From Mucilaginibacter myungsuensis (GTDB lineage Bacteria > Bacteroidota > Bacteroidia > Sphingobacteriales > Sphingobacteriaceae): a DNA stretch of 64,000 nt. Shown one piece after another: positions 42,475-52,374 of this stretch. Under the pieces are notes generated by a model. It worked only from the letters and a program-made list of their open reading frames with translations, was not told the origin of the DNA and made no database searches. Within the stretch, counting starts at the first letter, position 1. Each line of letters starts with the position of its first letter. A program made the position numbers and the translations under genes. The DNA lies in assembly GCF_015222005.1 (NCBI RefSeq), contig NZ_JADFFL010000005.1, positions 124,001-188,000 of the forward strand, given 5' to 3'.

Positions 42475-43437
42475 ATGGTAAGTTCAAAAAAAATTAAAAG
42501 GCTTTGGCCGATAGCCGGAATACTGTTAGTGGGATTCATTTCCATGCAGTTTATACAGGTTCCGGTGCAAAACGATAAGGTAACGCACCCGATCAATGCA
42601 CCGGAAGAAGTGACCAAAATTTTCAGGAAAGCCTGCTATGACTGTCATTCCAACGAAACGAAATTCAATTGGTTTGATAAGGTAGCTCCGGTATCATGGC
42701 AGGTCGATCATGAAGTTAAAAAGGCCCGGTCGCGCTTCAACTTTTCCACCTTTGACACGCTTAGCGCAACAGATCAGCAGGTGCGTTTATGGGAAATGGT
42801 GAACATGGTACTTGCAGGTAAAATGCCGCTGAACAGTTATGCCACACTGCATCCAGAGGCTAAGCTTACCCCGCACGATGTAGAAGTACTTAAAAACTAT
42901 GTAGTGAGCATCAGCCCGACAAAATACCATGATAGGTCGCAGATCAAAAGCGCTGAAGAAGAGCAAAAAGTTTTGGTAGACAGATCAACTGCTTCTAAAA
43001 ATATACCGGTGGCGCCCAATGGCGTCCGGTTTATTCCGGATTACAAAAACTGGGAAGTGATCAGTACGACCAGTCGCTTTGATAATCATACGATGCGCGT
43101 CATCTACGGGAACAAAGTAACCGTTAACGCCATCCGAAGCGGGCGTATCAAACCCTTTCCGGATGGTGCAGCAATTGTCAAAGTAGTTTACAACATCATT
43201 GAGGAAAAGAATGGTGAAGTTTACCCGGGAGCATTTAACAACATCCAGATCATGATCAAGGATGAAAAGCGTTTCCCTGAGAGTAAAGGTTGGGGATTTG
43301 GCAAATTTAATGGTACCGATCTTAAACCTTATGGTAAAACAGCGGCATTCAACGCCACCTGCTACAATTGCCACAAGATAGCTGATGAAACGGGCTATGT
43401 ATTCAGCATTCCCTTAGAAAATAAAGATCTAAAATAA
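42475..43437 (+). CDS. Haem-binding domain plus cytochrome P460-type protein
   Basis: A 320-residue exported protein with an N-terminal anchor (WPIAGILLVGFISMQF). The first haem site CYDCHSN near residue 54 belongs to a haem-binding domain (APVSWQVDHEVKKAR, then WEMVNMVLAGKMPL). The second half has a P460-like fold with CYNCHK near residue 301. Each CxxCH suggests one covalently bound c-type haem. Cytochrome P460 relatives oxidise hydroxylamine or handle nitric oxide-like compounds; which reaction applies is unknown. A lipoprotein gene begins 1 nt after its stop, forming an operon. Confidence 0.82.
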   Translation: MVSSKKIKRLWPIAGILLVGFISMQFIQVPVQNDKVTHPINAPEEVTKIFRKACYDCHSNETKFNWFDKVAPVSWQVDHEVKKARSRFNFSTFDTLSATDQQVRLWEMVNMVLAGKMPLNSYATLHPEAKLTPHDVEVLKNYVVSISPTKYHDRSQIKSAEEEQKVLVDRSTASKNIPVAPNGVRFIPDYKNWEVISTTSRFDNHTMRVIYGNKVTVNAIRSGRIKPFPDGAAIVKVVYNIIEEKNGEVYPGAFNNIQIMIKDEKRFPESKGWGFGKFNGTDLKPYGKTAAFNATCYNCHKIADETGYVFSIPLENKDLK

Positions 43438-43438
43438 A

Positions 43439-43879
43439 ATGATACGCATGAAGATATTTGCAATGTTACTATTCGTAATTGCCGGATCATACGGATGCGC
43501 TAATGATACATCCAATGATGTCCACAAAAGAATCATTTACAACGCTCATGGCCTGAAAGTGATCACCTCTTTTTCTAACCGTAAACAGCAAACTATATCC
43601 ATTTTGTATGGTAATGCCCTTGCCTTACAAAGCGCCAAAACAGGCATACACGATCAAGGTGAGGTATTTGAATTGGTAACGTTTAAGCAGGCTGATAATA
43701 AATTCTGGTATGGCAGTTATATCAATGGTGCGGTTCAAAGTATCGAACTAGTCACTTCATATGCTAAAGATAAAAAAGTCATCGACTTTAACTATAAGAT
43801 AGTCCAAGGCCAAGTTTCGGGAGGTGCCGATGCCAGAATAAATAGCATTACCTCGCACCGGGCCCTGCTGTTTCCATAG
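43439..43879 (+). CDS. Small lipoprotein in the P460 operon
   Basis: A 146-residue protein with a lipoprotein signal; the lipobox SYGCAN places the lipidated Cys at about residue 19 (a start at 43448 would shorten the signal by three residues). The mature part is beta-rich with no recognised motif. Starts 1 nt after the haem protein gene, so it is co-expressed, and may be a partner of the haem protein in the envelope. Confidence 0.7.
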   Translation: MIRMKIFAMLLFVIAGSYGCANDTSNDVHKRIIYNAHGLKVITSFSNRKQQTISILYGNALALQSAKTGIHDQGEVFELVTFKQADNKFWYGSYINGAVQSIELVTSYAKDKKVIDFNYKIVQGQVSGGADARINSITSHRALLFP

Positions 43880-43941
43880 CAGTTCTGTAAATAAAGCTAA
43901 ATAAATAGCTTTGTTCATCTTCAGCCCGATGGCTGATCAAT

Positions 43942-44970
43942 ATGATTTTAATGAAAAGATCACCACTGCATATATCACATACCACTATCTGGGTTAGCGC
44001 TGTTACCCTGGGTTTGCTTTCATCAGTACCGCAACTGGCCTCTCATAAGTTTAACGTTGCTGAGGCGGCGGTCAACGCCGGGATTACCGCTGCCTTTGCC
44101 GTGCTGATGTGGTATTTCAATATCTACATGCTGTCTCGCAAAAAAGACACCAGACGCATGCAAAGTATATCATACACCAAATTGCTGAGTTCGCTGTCTT
44201 TTGGGTTGGTGATCATGTTTGGGTTGGCATGGGTGCAGCAGCTGATACTGTCGCATATCAATTTCGGACCCACTATGCTGATGGTCGAGGTACGCGGCAT
44301 ACTTATCAACCTTGTATTCTATATGTTTTTAAATCTTCTACAGCAGAACTACGAAAACCAGCATGTCAGTATGGAGTTAGACAAGATCAAAAGCGATAAC
44401 CTGGCGGCTCAGTATGAATTGTTAAAACAGCAGATCAACCCACATTTTCTATTTAATAGCCTGAATACCTTAAAGGCCATGGTAGAAACGGGAGACAAAG
44501 AAGCGGTCGACTTTATCCTTAAGCTTTCCAACTTCTACCGTTTTACACTGGAAAGCCGTAAGCTTGACCTGATACATGTGCATGAAGAAATGGAAATTAT
44601 AAATGCCTACCTCTTTTTGCAAAAGGCCCGCTTTGAGGAAGGATTAAAATTCACTTCAACGCTTACCGAACGAACGCTGAAGACCCTGATACCACCATTT
44701 ACTCTACAATTACTGATAGAAAATTGCATCAAGCATAATGTTGTTTCCTTAAGCCGCCCTTTATACATCACCATTTACGAAGACGGAGAGTACATCATTG
44801 TAGAAAATGTATTGCAGGTAAAAAAAGGAGATGTGAGCTCAACAAGTGTCGGGCTGAAAAATATAGGTTTACGTTACAGTCACCTGCTTGATAAGAATAT
44901 TGAGATCACAAACGATGATAAAACTTTTAAAGTAAAACTGCCACTTATTTATGAACATCATAATCATTGA
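43942..44970 (+). CDS. LytS-type sensor histidine kinase (pair 2)
   Basis: A 342-residue kinase with four membrane helices in the first 135 residues (TTIWVSAVTLGLLSSV, AAVNAGITAAFAVLMWYF, LLSSLSFGLVIMFGLAW, LINLVFYMFLNLL), a coiled linker, and the His_kinase motif INPHFLFNSLNTLKAMV with the phospho-accepting His. The ATPase end has LQLLIENCIKHN and VGLKNIGLRYSHLL. It overlaps its response regulator by 20 nt, and lies downstream of the haem-protein operon, so it may respond to that envelope process. Confidence 0.9.
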   Translation: MILMKRSPLHISHTTIWVSAVTLGLLSSVPQLASHKFNVAEAAVNAGITAAFAVLMWYFNIYMLSRKKDTRRMQSISYTKLLSSLSFGLVIMFGLAWVQQLILSHINFGPTMLMVEVRGILINLVFYMFLNLLQQNYENQHVSMELDKIKSDNLAAQYELLKQQINPHFLFNSLNTLKAMVETGDKEAVDFILKLSNFYRFTLESRKLDLIHVHEEMEIINAYLFLQKARFEEGLKFTSTLTERTLKTLIPPFTLQLLIENCIKHNVVSLSRPLYITIYEDGEYIIVENVLQVKKGDVSSTSVGLKNIGLRYSHLLDKNIEITNDDKTFKVKLPLIYEHHNH

Positions 44971-45712
44971 AGACGAGCTGCGGACAGCCCGCTCTCTAGA
45001 AACTATCATTAAAGAAATAAAGCCAAATGCCCGCATTACCGGCCAATACCAGAGCGTCGAAGATTCGGTTGCAGCGCTTTCGGAGACTGCACAACCCGAT
45101 CTCATTTTTATGGATATTCAGCTGGCAGACGGTTTGTCTTTCGAAATCTTTAAATCAGTAAAGATCACCTGCCCGGTAGTATTTTGTACGGCATTTGATG
45201 AATATTCAATGGAAGCTTTTAAAAGTAATGGCGTTGACTACGTGTTAAAGCCTTTTTCTAAAGAGAATATTAAAGAAGCCTTACGAAAGGTGGATGATCT
45301 GAAGAATTTTTTTCAACAGAAGACAACGCCTGACATCGAAAGTTTGCTTCAGCGGCTTAGCCCGCAAAGCGGCAAAACGAGCTTTTTGGTTTTTAAGAAT
45401 CAAAAGTACGCCACGGTCCAAACAGATAATATTGCTTTTTTCTACATACGTAATGATTCCACTTCTTTAATGTGTTTTGATGGGCAGGAATATACGCTGA
45501 GCCAGTCGCTTGATAATATTGCCGCTTCTGTTTCAGCAAAGCAATTTTTTCGGGTGAACCGCCAGTATCTGGTCAACTTCAAAGCAATTAAAGAGGTCGA
45601 GCATTATTTTTTGCGCAAACTTTATGTAAAACTCGTAATTGATATGCCTGAAAAGCTGCTGATCAATAAAGAAAAATCACACAGTTTTTTAAATTGGATG
45701 GAAGATCGGTAG
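44951..45712 (+). CDS. LytTR response regulator (pair 2)
   Basis: A 253-residue regulator. The receiver has IIIEDELR at the start, the phosphorylation site D55 in LIFMDIQLADG, and a VLKPFSK lysine. The LytTR DNA-binding domain follows from about residue 145 (FFRVNRQYLVNFKAIKEVE). Overlaps the kinase gene, so the pair is made together. Targets unknown. Confidence 0.9.
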   Translation: MNIIIIEDELRTARSLETIIKEIKPNARITGQYQSVEDSVAALSETAQPDLIFMDIQLADGLSFEIFKSVKITCPVVFCTAFDEYSMEAFKSNGVDYVLKPFSKENIKEALRKVDDLKNFFQQKTTPDIESLLQRLSPQSGKTSFLVFKNQKYATVQTDNIAFFYIRNDSTSLMCFDGQEYTLSQSLDNIAASVSAKQFFRVNRQYLVNFKAIKEVEHYFLRKLYVKLVIDMPEKLLINKEKSHSFLNWMEDR

Positions 45713-46057
45713 TCGTATCACAGCTTAACTGAAAGATATTTCATTCTTTTTCAGTGAACCCTCTGGTGTCATTTCCCGGGATCGTGAAATTCTACGCTAA
45801 CGAGGCAAACGCCCGGGATGCCTCCATAGTTTGTTAGAAATAAGTGCTTTAATTAATTTAACACTTGAAACCTAACACCGAAACGGCCACTTTAAAATAA
45901 GATAAATTATAAATGACTTAGAACCATGGCTGAACTTTGGGGCATTATGTTCAAGTGTAATTTTGCTCCGTGAATGCAAGATCCGCTTAGCTGAACATAT
46001 AGTTCCTGTTCCGGAGGAAAAGGTATTCCAATCATGATGTATAATACAACTTTCAGT
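45713..46057. other. Intergenic stretch after the LytTR regulator
   Basis: 345 bp without a supported gene. A 7-bp inverted repeat (ACTGAAA/TTTCAGT, 45728-45755) with T-rich spacer may serve as a weak terminator for the regulator. Nothing else recognised. Confidence 0.35.
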
Positions 46058-46894
46058 TCATTGAGCAGTATTGACTTTCCTATCAAGTAGCAATAGGCGG
46101 ATACCTATCAGGTAAGGCATAACGAATGGAATAGCAGGGATAGCTGCTAAATAGCCTAGCGTTGAAAACGGTTCAGGCGAAGACGTTGGTAATGCGACCA
46201 AAATCATTCCTAGTAACGCAACTACTATGTAAACACAACAAGCCCAATAACTCAATGCTTGCACCTTTCGTAACGCAATTCCAAAAAGTCCTGTTGCAAA
46301 GTATATCAGAACGACTTCGATCACAGAGATAAGATAAAAAAGTGTTTTTACAGGCGGATACCAATCTGGCCGTTTGCCTTGTGGTAATGTGACAAAAATT
46401 TTGAAAGCATCAGTGAGGTAATAGCCCCAAAATATCATATTCAAAATGAATAAAGGCATAGCGATACCTATCGCTGTTAGACCTAAAGTGGAGAATATAG
46501 TTTCGCCTTGTTTCTGTAATTTCACTCTAAGCAAAGCGAAAGCCATAAAAGCAATGATACCTCCTGCGATGAGGACGGTATACCTGACCTGTTGCTCAGT
46601 TGCCGTAGTCAACCATTCCGCCAATCTTAGTGGCGGTGGGCCCATGCCTGCAAATAGCGGGAACAGCATCCAGGGGACAATTAAAAGCAAGGCAGCACTT
46701 GTCCAGCCCGGGTCAATACCTATTGATCGAGTTGTTTTAAGCTGCCAAATGGCTATTGACATTAGGCAGAAATTCAAAGCCCATATCGTTGTGTAAAGCG
46801 GTACTTCTGCATGTCCGATCCCGAATCCAATGACCGCTGTAGCCGGGGGAACTGAGTACAAATAAGCTAATCCGATTTTTTGTAAAAGATTCAT
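46058..46894 (-). CDS. Polytopic membrane protein, function unknown
   Basis: A 278-residue protein with about eight membrane helices (for example LYTTIWALNFCLMSIAIW, AALLLIVPWMLFPLF, YTVLIAGGIIAFMAFALL, MPLFILNMIFWGYY, LISVIEVVLIYFATGLFG, YWACCVYIVVALLGMILVAL). No transporter signature is seen. It stands alone between a LytTR regulator and a broken PAS sensor. No function is assigned. Confidence 0.75.
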   Translation of the reverse strand: MNLLQKIGLAYLYSVPPATAVIGFGIGHAEVPLYTTIWALNFCLMSIAIWQLKTTRSIGIDPGWTSAALLLIVPWMLFPLFAGMGPPPLRLAEWLTTATEQQVRYTVLIAGGIIAFMAFALLRVKLQKQGETIFSTLGLTAIGIAMPLFILNMIFWGYYLTDAFKIFVTLPQGKRPDWYPPVKTLFYLISVIEVVLIYFATGLFGIALRKVQALSYWACCVYIVVALLGMILVALPTSSPEPFSTLGYLAAIPAIPFVMPYLIGIRLLLLDRKVNTAQ

Positions 46895-47267
46895 AACAAA
46901 CGTTCTAATAAATATAGTGATTCCAAATGGTTTGAAACACAGGCTTAAGATACTTTAGTAACATTTGATGATCGATGGCTTTAAATATTCTATCGATCTG
47001 AGCGGTAATTGATAACTACTATTGACACTTTTAACACGCTTAGATGGAACTTCCCTTATGCGTATATTCAAATTTCCTGATCAACTGAGATTATGTAAGA
47101 ACAATACCAGACAGCACCAATGCCCGATCAAAAGATCTTAAAGTAGGCTGATCATGGAGTTATCTTTTTGGAGAATACAGCATAGAAGTAAGGATATCGA
47201 GGAGATAAGGTCAACATGAGACCTCTTGTAATCGTTCATACAGACAGTATCAAAGAACTTATGCGAG
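46895..47267. other. Intergenic stretch
   Basis: 373 bp holding the probable promoter of the leftward membrane gene and the downstream flank of the PAS pseudogene. No gene, repeat or RNA feature is supported. Confidence 0.4.
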
Positions 47268-48680
47268 TTAAAAATATTTCTTTTGATCAGGTTCATCGGA
47301 GACCCGGCTTGTTAATATGGTAATATCCATGATCACCTTATCGAGTTCCTCCGCCGATCTTTTCAGCATTGGATGATCTCAGCATTCTGGGAATCTTCCA
47401 ACTTGCACAGTTGGGCAAGGCCGAGAATACTAGCGACCGGTGCGCGTACGCGATGTGACTGGATCCAGGCGATCTGGCGCAGGCGTTCGTTTTGTTCTTC
47501 GATCTTATGCAAATACTTCTGTGCCTCTGTAATATCTCTCAGAAAACAATTGACGCCGATGACCTTGTCGTTCAGGTCACGGATCGGATTAAAGCTTACT
47601 TCGTAATACATTTCCTCGCCATCAGACTCCCGTTGTCTGACAATACTGAATGCCTCACCGTCGAACGCCCGCTCGTAACTTTCAAAAAAGATCTTTAAAT
47701 TTTCCTGCATGAAGTCAGTTTTGGTCACCTCGCCTTCGCTCTTACCGGTCAATTCCTTAACCCTGTTCCAAAAAGCCTGGTTACCAGTGATGATGTTGGA
47801 TTGACGGTCCACTGACCAGATCAGGTCGCGTGTTATTGTTAATGATCGCGCGAAGATTCTGTCCGTCATTGTAGATCTGCTCCTGGATTTTTTTTCGATC
47901 CGTAATGTCTACAAAATATACTGCGATACCGTCTTTGGTCGGATAAACATTGAGCGCCCCCCAGACACCCAGCGGCGCGTATAGTTCTTCGAAATGAACG
48001 CTGGCCCTTTCTGTCATTGCCCGATCGTATTCTGCGTAGAAGCGGCCATCCCTGGAACCGGGGAAGTAGTCCCAGAGATTTTTACCGATGATGTCCTCTT
48101 TTTTACAGCACAAAGCTACTTGTGCAGCCTTATTAATAAATGTCACTTCCCAGCGACTGTTCAGTGCGTAAAAGCCATCTGTGATACTGTCAAGCATGTT
48201 CTCCATCTCGGCGGATTTTTCACTGACGATCTGATCAGCGCGCATCTTTTCATCAACGTTAACGACCAGGACCTGCCTTGCACCTCTTCCCTCAAAGATA
48301 GTATAGTGAATATATACGCTGACATAGAACCGTTGTCCTTGCTTGTTGATATGCAGCCAGCGTCCTGCATCCATATGTTTTTTGGGAAGGTTCTTGTGAA
48401 ATTCAAGCAAGGCAGGTATTTCCTCAGGCGGGCGGGTATCTGTCAGCTTTAGTTGCAGGAACTCTTCTTTAGTATAGCCATACTGTTCGATCGCTGCATC
48501 ATTGACCGCAAGGAAATAAAAGGTCTGATCGTCATAGATGTACATCGGGGTCGGAATGCCGTCAAAAAGCCTTTTGTAATCTTCCAAAAGATTTTTCTGC
48601 TGTATCCTGAAATAGTAATAGAGCAGCCAACAGCCAAGCGCAACCGATCCCACGAGGACAAAGGCGAAGATAGTATACAT
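47268..48680 (-). pseudogene. PAS-domain sensor protein broken by two frameshifts
   Basis: About 470 codons if repaired. It has an N-terminal membrane helix (TIFAFVLVGSVALGCWLLYYYF) and three PAS domains in order, at about residues 36-150, 160-280 and 290-410 (landmarks DGIPTPMYIYDDQTF; ITDGFYALNSRWEVTFINKAA; IWSVDRQSNIITGNQAFW). After one base change near 47840 the frame continues from NNNT to RDLIWSV; a second near 47365 shifts the end, where LGLAQLCKLEDSQNAEIIQ continues as MLKRSAEELDKVIMDI to a stop at 47268. An H-box-like SHRVRAPVASI is present, but no ATPase domain follows. The gene is probably non-functional as it stands. Confidence 0.8.
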
Positions 48681-49212
48681 GGCTTAGAGGATATAAAGGG
48701 CATAGCATGCAAGTTATGAATTCAATGCGATATTCCTAAAAGTTGTTTTAAGCAATTTGAATTGGAACTCTTGCCAATTGACCAGGTCTTTACTCTATGA
48801 TGTGCCAGTTTGTACTATAGCACTGGACTGAAAACTTTACGCCTCTACTGGTCTTCCAAGATCAGATTATGTCTTTTTATATTCTTTCAAAAACCTAACT
48901 CATAGAAAGAACTCAAACCATGATCACAAAACTTTTTATTCCCAAATCGCAGTACGATTATTGTAGGTTTTTTTTTATTTAAAATAATACACTTTCAGTC
49001 ATCACAAAACGAATTCTGATCACTATTTAATGGCCCCATTAATCATACCAAGTGTCTGTAATTTAGGTAATTAAAAAAAACCATTTTAACCTATGGTTAA
49101 ACTAAGTAAACTTCTGTACGATTGTTGTATTTAATTTTTTAGTAGCCTTATGGGAATAGCCTTTGAGCCATTTTAGCTTTCAAAACAAAATTATTCACTT
49201 AATCAAGGTTTT
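48681..49212. other. Intergenic region upstream of the formaldehyde-dehydrogenase-like gene
   Basis: 532 bp, strongly AT-rich, without a supported gene. It contains a perfect inverted repeat, TTTAACC/GGTTAAA with a 3-bp spacer, at 49085-49101, which could be an operator. Otherwise nothing recognised. Confidence 0.4.
49085..49101. promoter_or_regulatory. Inverted repeat upstream of the dehydrogenase gene
   Basis: TTTAACC-TAT-GGTTAAA is a perfect 7-bp dyad, 112 bp before the dehydrogenase start. It may bind a regulator; nothing identifies which one. Confidence 0.45.
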
Positions 49213-50400
49213 ATGAAAGCATTAGTTTATTACGGCGCCAAAGACGTAAGGGTATCAGAAGTGCCAGATCCAAAAATTGAACAACCCACTGATGTACTGG
49301 TCAGGATCACGACTACCAATATCTGTGGTTCTGATCTGCATATGTACGAAGGGCGAACCAACATGGAAGAAGGACGCATCTTCGGGCATGAAAATCTCGG
49401 CGAGGTCATAGAAGTCGGTAATGCGGTAGTTAACATCAAAGTCGGTGACATGGTGTGCATGCCATTTAATATCGGGTGTGGTCATTGTAAGAATTGCGAG
49501 AGCGGACTCACCGCCTTTTGTCTGACCATGAACCCTGGCTTTGCAGGTGCTGCTTATGGGTTTGCCGGGATGGGTCCATATGACGGAGGGCAGGCTGAAT
49601 ACCTGCGGGTGCCATATGGCGACTTTAATTGTTTAAAACTGCCTGAAGATGCCAAAGAGAAGGAAAATGATTATGTACTGCTGTCTGATATTTTTCCTAC
49701 CGGTTTTCATGCCACCCAGTTGGCCGGCGTTAAACCCGGAGATAACGTGGTTATATATGGAGCCGGGCCGGTGGGTTTGATGGCAGCCATCTCAGCCGGC
49801 ATAAAAGGCGCGAACAAAATAATGGTAGTAGATAATCATCCGGACAGGTTAAAATTGGCAGAAGAGTTGGGTGCTATACCTATCGACTTTTCAAAAGCAC
49901 CAGCCGTTGACCAGGTCCTTGAATTGACCGATGGTATTGGCGCTGACCGAGGCTGCGAATGCGTAGGTTACCAGTGTTGTGATAAGCACGGGCATGAACA
50001 TAACAATATAACTATGAACGAATTGGTGCAAGCCGTTAAGTTCACAGGATCCATTGGTGTGGTCGGGGTCTTTGTTGCTCCAGACCCAAAGGCAGAAGAT
50101 CCTCTCGCAAAAAAAGGCCATATGGATTTTGACTTTGGTAATTTTTGGTTAAAGGGACAAAGCATTGCAACCGGACAGGCCAACGTAAAATCTTATAATC
50201 GTCAGCTTTGCGGATTGATCTCTTCAGGTAAAGCTAAACCATCGGTCATTATTTCCCATGAGCTTTCCTTAGATGATGCACCGGATGGTTACAAGCATTT
50301 TGATGCACGCGACAAAGGCTGGACCAAGGTGATCTTAAAACCGGGTAAGCAAGGCACCACAAAAATACAGGCAGAAGAACGAGAGGCGTTAACTGCATAG
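49213..50400 (+). CDS. Zinc-dependent alcohol dehydrogenase, glutathione-independent formaldehyde dehydrogenase-like
   Basis: A 395-residue enzyme of the medium-chain dehydrogenase superfamily. The catalytic-zinc region has NICGSDLHMYEGRT and GHENLGEV; the structural-zinc lobe has CGHCKNCESGLTAFC; the NAD fold has GAGPVGLMAA then VVDNHPDRLKLAEELGA. These details, with the length and the internal region CVGYQCCDKHGH, fit the glutathione-independent formaldehyde dehydrogenase group, which oxidises aldehydes bound to the enzyme itself. It has a long regulatory upstream region with a dyad and its own terminator. Confidence 0.88.
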   Translation: MKALVYYGAKDVRVSEVPDPKIEQPTDVLVRITTTNICGSDLHMYEGRTNMEEGRIFGHENLGEVIEVGNAVVNIKVGDMVCMPFNIGCGHCKNCESGLTAFCLTMNPGFAGAAYGFAGMGPYDGGQAEYLRVPYGDFNCLKLPEDAKEKENDYVLLSDIFPTGFHATQLAGVKPGDNVVIYGAGPVGLMAAISAGIKGANKIMVVDNHPDRLKLAEELGAIPIDFSKAPAVDQVLELTDGIGADRGCECVGYQCCDKHGHEHNNITMNELVQAVKFTGSIGVVGVFVAPDPKAEDPLAKKGHMDFDFGNFWLKGQSIATGQANVKSYNRQLCGLISSGKAKPSVIISHELSLDDAPDGYKHFDARDKGWTKVILKPGKQGTTKIQAEEREALTA

Positions 50401-50430
50401 CCGTTAAAGATCAGCGGTTTATAAAAAGGA

Positions 50431-50458
50431 AAAGCCTGTACGTTACGATACAGGCTTT
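50431..50458. terminator. Bidirectional terminator
   Basis: AAAGCCTGTA and TACAGGCTTT form a perfect 10-bp stem around an 8-base loop, followed by CCCTTTTATT. Between the convergent dehydrogenase and TMEM175-type genes. Confidence 0.88.
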
Positions 50459-50476
50459 CCCTTTTATTCGAAGATA

Positions 50477-51169
50477 TTAAATGGTCCTAAAAGTGGCGAC
50501 ATAATTTTTTTCACCGTGGCTAGGATCATCTCCTAGCTTAAATAACCTTATCGCCTTATTCCTCTCCATGATCTTCCTTTCACTGAACCGAGGTAGCGCA
50601 AAATAGATGTATAATAACACAATAGGAATAATACTTAAAGGCACATTCCAAATAGCAATAATTAAGGCAGCTAAATGTAGTGCAGGTGCAATGGCATATT
50701 CTTTTGTCAGCAATTTGATAAGCTCCGGATCTGTGTCTTCTTCTAAAAGTCCTTTTTTTCTGGTCGCATACCACCACACGCAATTATAAAATAAGGTCAT
50801 CAGCACTAATGTTGTATGATAAATCAATGCCGCAGTTCGTTCGTCTGGTCTGCCCACATGCCGTGCCAATAATCCTGTAGTGAAAGACTGGAGCGTAACA
50901 AACATCAAAAACAAAATATGCAATAGGAGCAGGTACTGATCTGTACGTTTGATATAAATGAACATGTTGTGATGGTTGGACCAGGCAACGCATATGAACA
51001 GGAAAGATGCGGCGAATGCAGCATAATGAGGCCAGTTCTTAAAGATCGCTGCTAGCAGATCAGTTCCGCCAGCTGGTTTAGGCAGTTCTGTAGCGAGTAA
51101 TGTTGCCGCGATCGCTAAAACAGCATCGCTAAAATATTCAAGCCTGTCTGTTGGTCGGTGATTGTACAT
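50477..51169 (-). CDS. TMEM175-family potassium channel-like membrane protein (DUF1211)
   Basis: A 230-residue membrane protein with six probable helices. The TMEM175/DUF1211 hallmark RLEYFSDAVLAIAATLLATEL is at residues 9-29, the part that lines the pore in characterised bacterial members. Others are CVAWSNHHNMFI and LMFVTLQSFTTGLLARH. Known: bacterial TMEM175 proteins form potassium-selective channels. Single gene, with its own upstream region and shared terminator. Confidence 0.88.
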   Translation of the reverse strand: MYNHRPTDRLEYFSDAVLAIAATLLATELPKPAGGTDLLAAIFKNWPHYAAFAASFLFICVAWSNHHNMFIYIKRTDQYLLLLHILFLMFVTLQSFTTGLLARHVGRPDERTAALIYHTTLVLMTLFYNCVWWYATRKKGLLEEDTDPELIKLLTKEYAIAPALHLAALIIAIWNVPLSIIPIVLLYIYFALPRFSERKIMERNKAIRLFKLGDDPSHGEKNYVATFRTI

Positions 51170-51378
51170 AAGAACCTTATTGAAATAAATGCTTTTGTAC
51201 CTTAAAATAAAGGGCCGTTGATCATGGAAAATTGATCACAACGACCCTTTACTGTTCGAACCCGTATAATTTACCGGGATCACCGGAATCATCCGATCTG
51301 ATCTTATCCGTTATTGTGATATTGGCGGTGGGTGTCGAATGACGGCCTTTGGTCACCGCGGGCTTTTGTAATTTTGGA

Positions 51379-51672
51379 TCACTTAAAAGCCAGTATATTT
51401 ACTTTGTCGATCACTGGTGTGGAAACGAGTAGTTCGTCTGCGCTAGCCATTAATGCTTTGGCGACCTCACCGCCGAGGTGAGCGTCCCGGCCGGCCTCAT
51501 CAGCAAATGTATCGAATATGCCGAAGGTAGAAGATCCGATCTGAAGTGCATACCAGCGAATGGTTCCTAGTTCAGCTTCCGCCAAAGGCAAAGCGCTTTT
51601 AAGGAACTCAGCAACTTGCTGTTCTTTACCGGGTTTAGCCTCGAATTGGGCCAGTAACGCTAAATTTTCCAT
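51379..51672 (-). CDS. ABM-domain putative quinol monooxygenase
   Basis: A 97-residue protein (start at 51672, MENLALLAQFEAKPGKE, chosen over an in-frame start at 51750) of the antibiotic biosynthesis monooxygenase fold: PGKEQQVAEFL, IRWYALQIGSSTFGIFDTFADEAGRDAHLGG, and AKALMASADELLVSTPVIDK. These small dimeric proteins include YgiN-like quinol monooxygenases. Neighbour of an HxlR-SDR pair, consistent with electrophile or quinone handling. Confidence 0.85.
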   Translation of the reverse strand: MENLALLAQFEAKPGKEQQVAEFLKSALPLAEAELGTIRWYALQIGSSTFGIFDTFADEAGRDAHLGGEVAKALMASADELLVSTPVIDKVNILAFK

Positions 51673-51854
51673 TTGATCGATTTTATAGAAAGGTTCGTTG
51701 GCGGCAATATACCGCCGTGATAGACAGCACACTAATAGTGCCACGATCAAGCAGATCAGATACTTAGCAAAAACCTAAACTTATTCTCCATTAATCCGGA
51801 AAATCCTTTTTGGCAAAATATCTTTGCGACCTCATCAAAAAAGAAACAGGATTT

Positions 51855-52250
51855 TCAGCTTAATATCTCATCAACTTCCGATTCGGTTACTGATAGTGCA
51901 TTCTGTTTTAGAATGACCCTTCGCAGTCGCTCCTGGTGTTCGTCGCCCCAAAGGCCAATAGAACGGATCAACGGGATGAGTGTTTTGCCAAAGCCGGTGA
52001 GATGGTATTCTACCTTCGGCGGCATTACCGGATATATAGTTCTGGTCACCAACTCATGGTCTTCAAGTTCCTTTAGCTGAACGTTAAGTACCCGCCGTGT
52101 TGCGTCCGGAATTTTCCTCTGCAATTCACTGGGCCGCAAGTGGCCTTCATGAATGAACCAAAGGATACGGATCTTCCATTTGCCATACAGCACTTCACCG
52201 ATCAGGTCAAGACCGCAATTGAGAGACGGGGCGATTTTTTTTACGTACAT
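51855..52250 (-). CDS. HxlR family transcription regulator (pair 2)
   Basis: A 131-residue regulator starting at 52250 (MYVKKIAPSLNCGLDLIGEVL); an upstream in-frame start at 52391 would extend it into the divergent SDR gene. The HxlR core is LYGKWKIRILWFIHEGHLRPSELQRKIPDATRRVLNVQLKELE (split motif) with the wing PPKVEYHLTGFGKTL. The Cys in LNCGLD near the N-terminus is at a place where redox-sensing members have one. Divergent from the SDR gene at 52375, which it probably controls. Confidence 0.88.
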   Translation of the reverse strand: MYVKKIAPSLNCGLDLIGEVLYGKWKIRILWFIHEGHLRPSELQRKIPDATRRVLNVQLKELEDHELVTRTIYPVMPPKVEYHLTGFGKTLIPLIRSIGLWGDEHQERLRRVILKQNALSVTESEVDEILS

Positions 52251-52374
52251 AATTACAAATATACAACAGCCTTTAAATGTGAGCAATACGGACAAATTTA
52301 TCCCTATTCGATTCGTAAGCCCGTAATTGTATGGTATCGATGTACTGCTGAGATTTGCATAAACAATAAAATAT

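Noticed and set aside
47363..48680. Two separate PAS proteins
   Set aside because: The domains continue across the frame change (NNNT then RDLIWSV), so one broken gene is the better reading.
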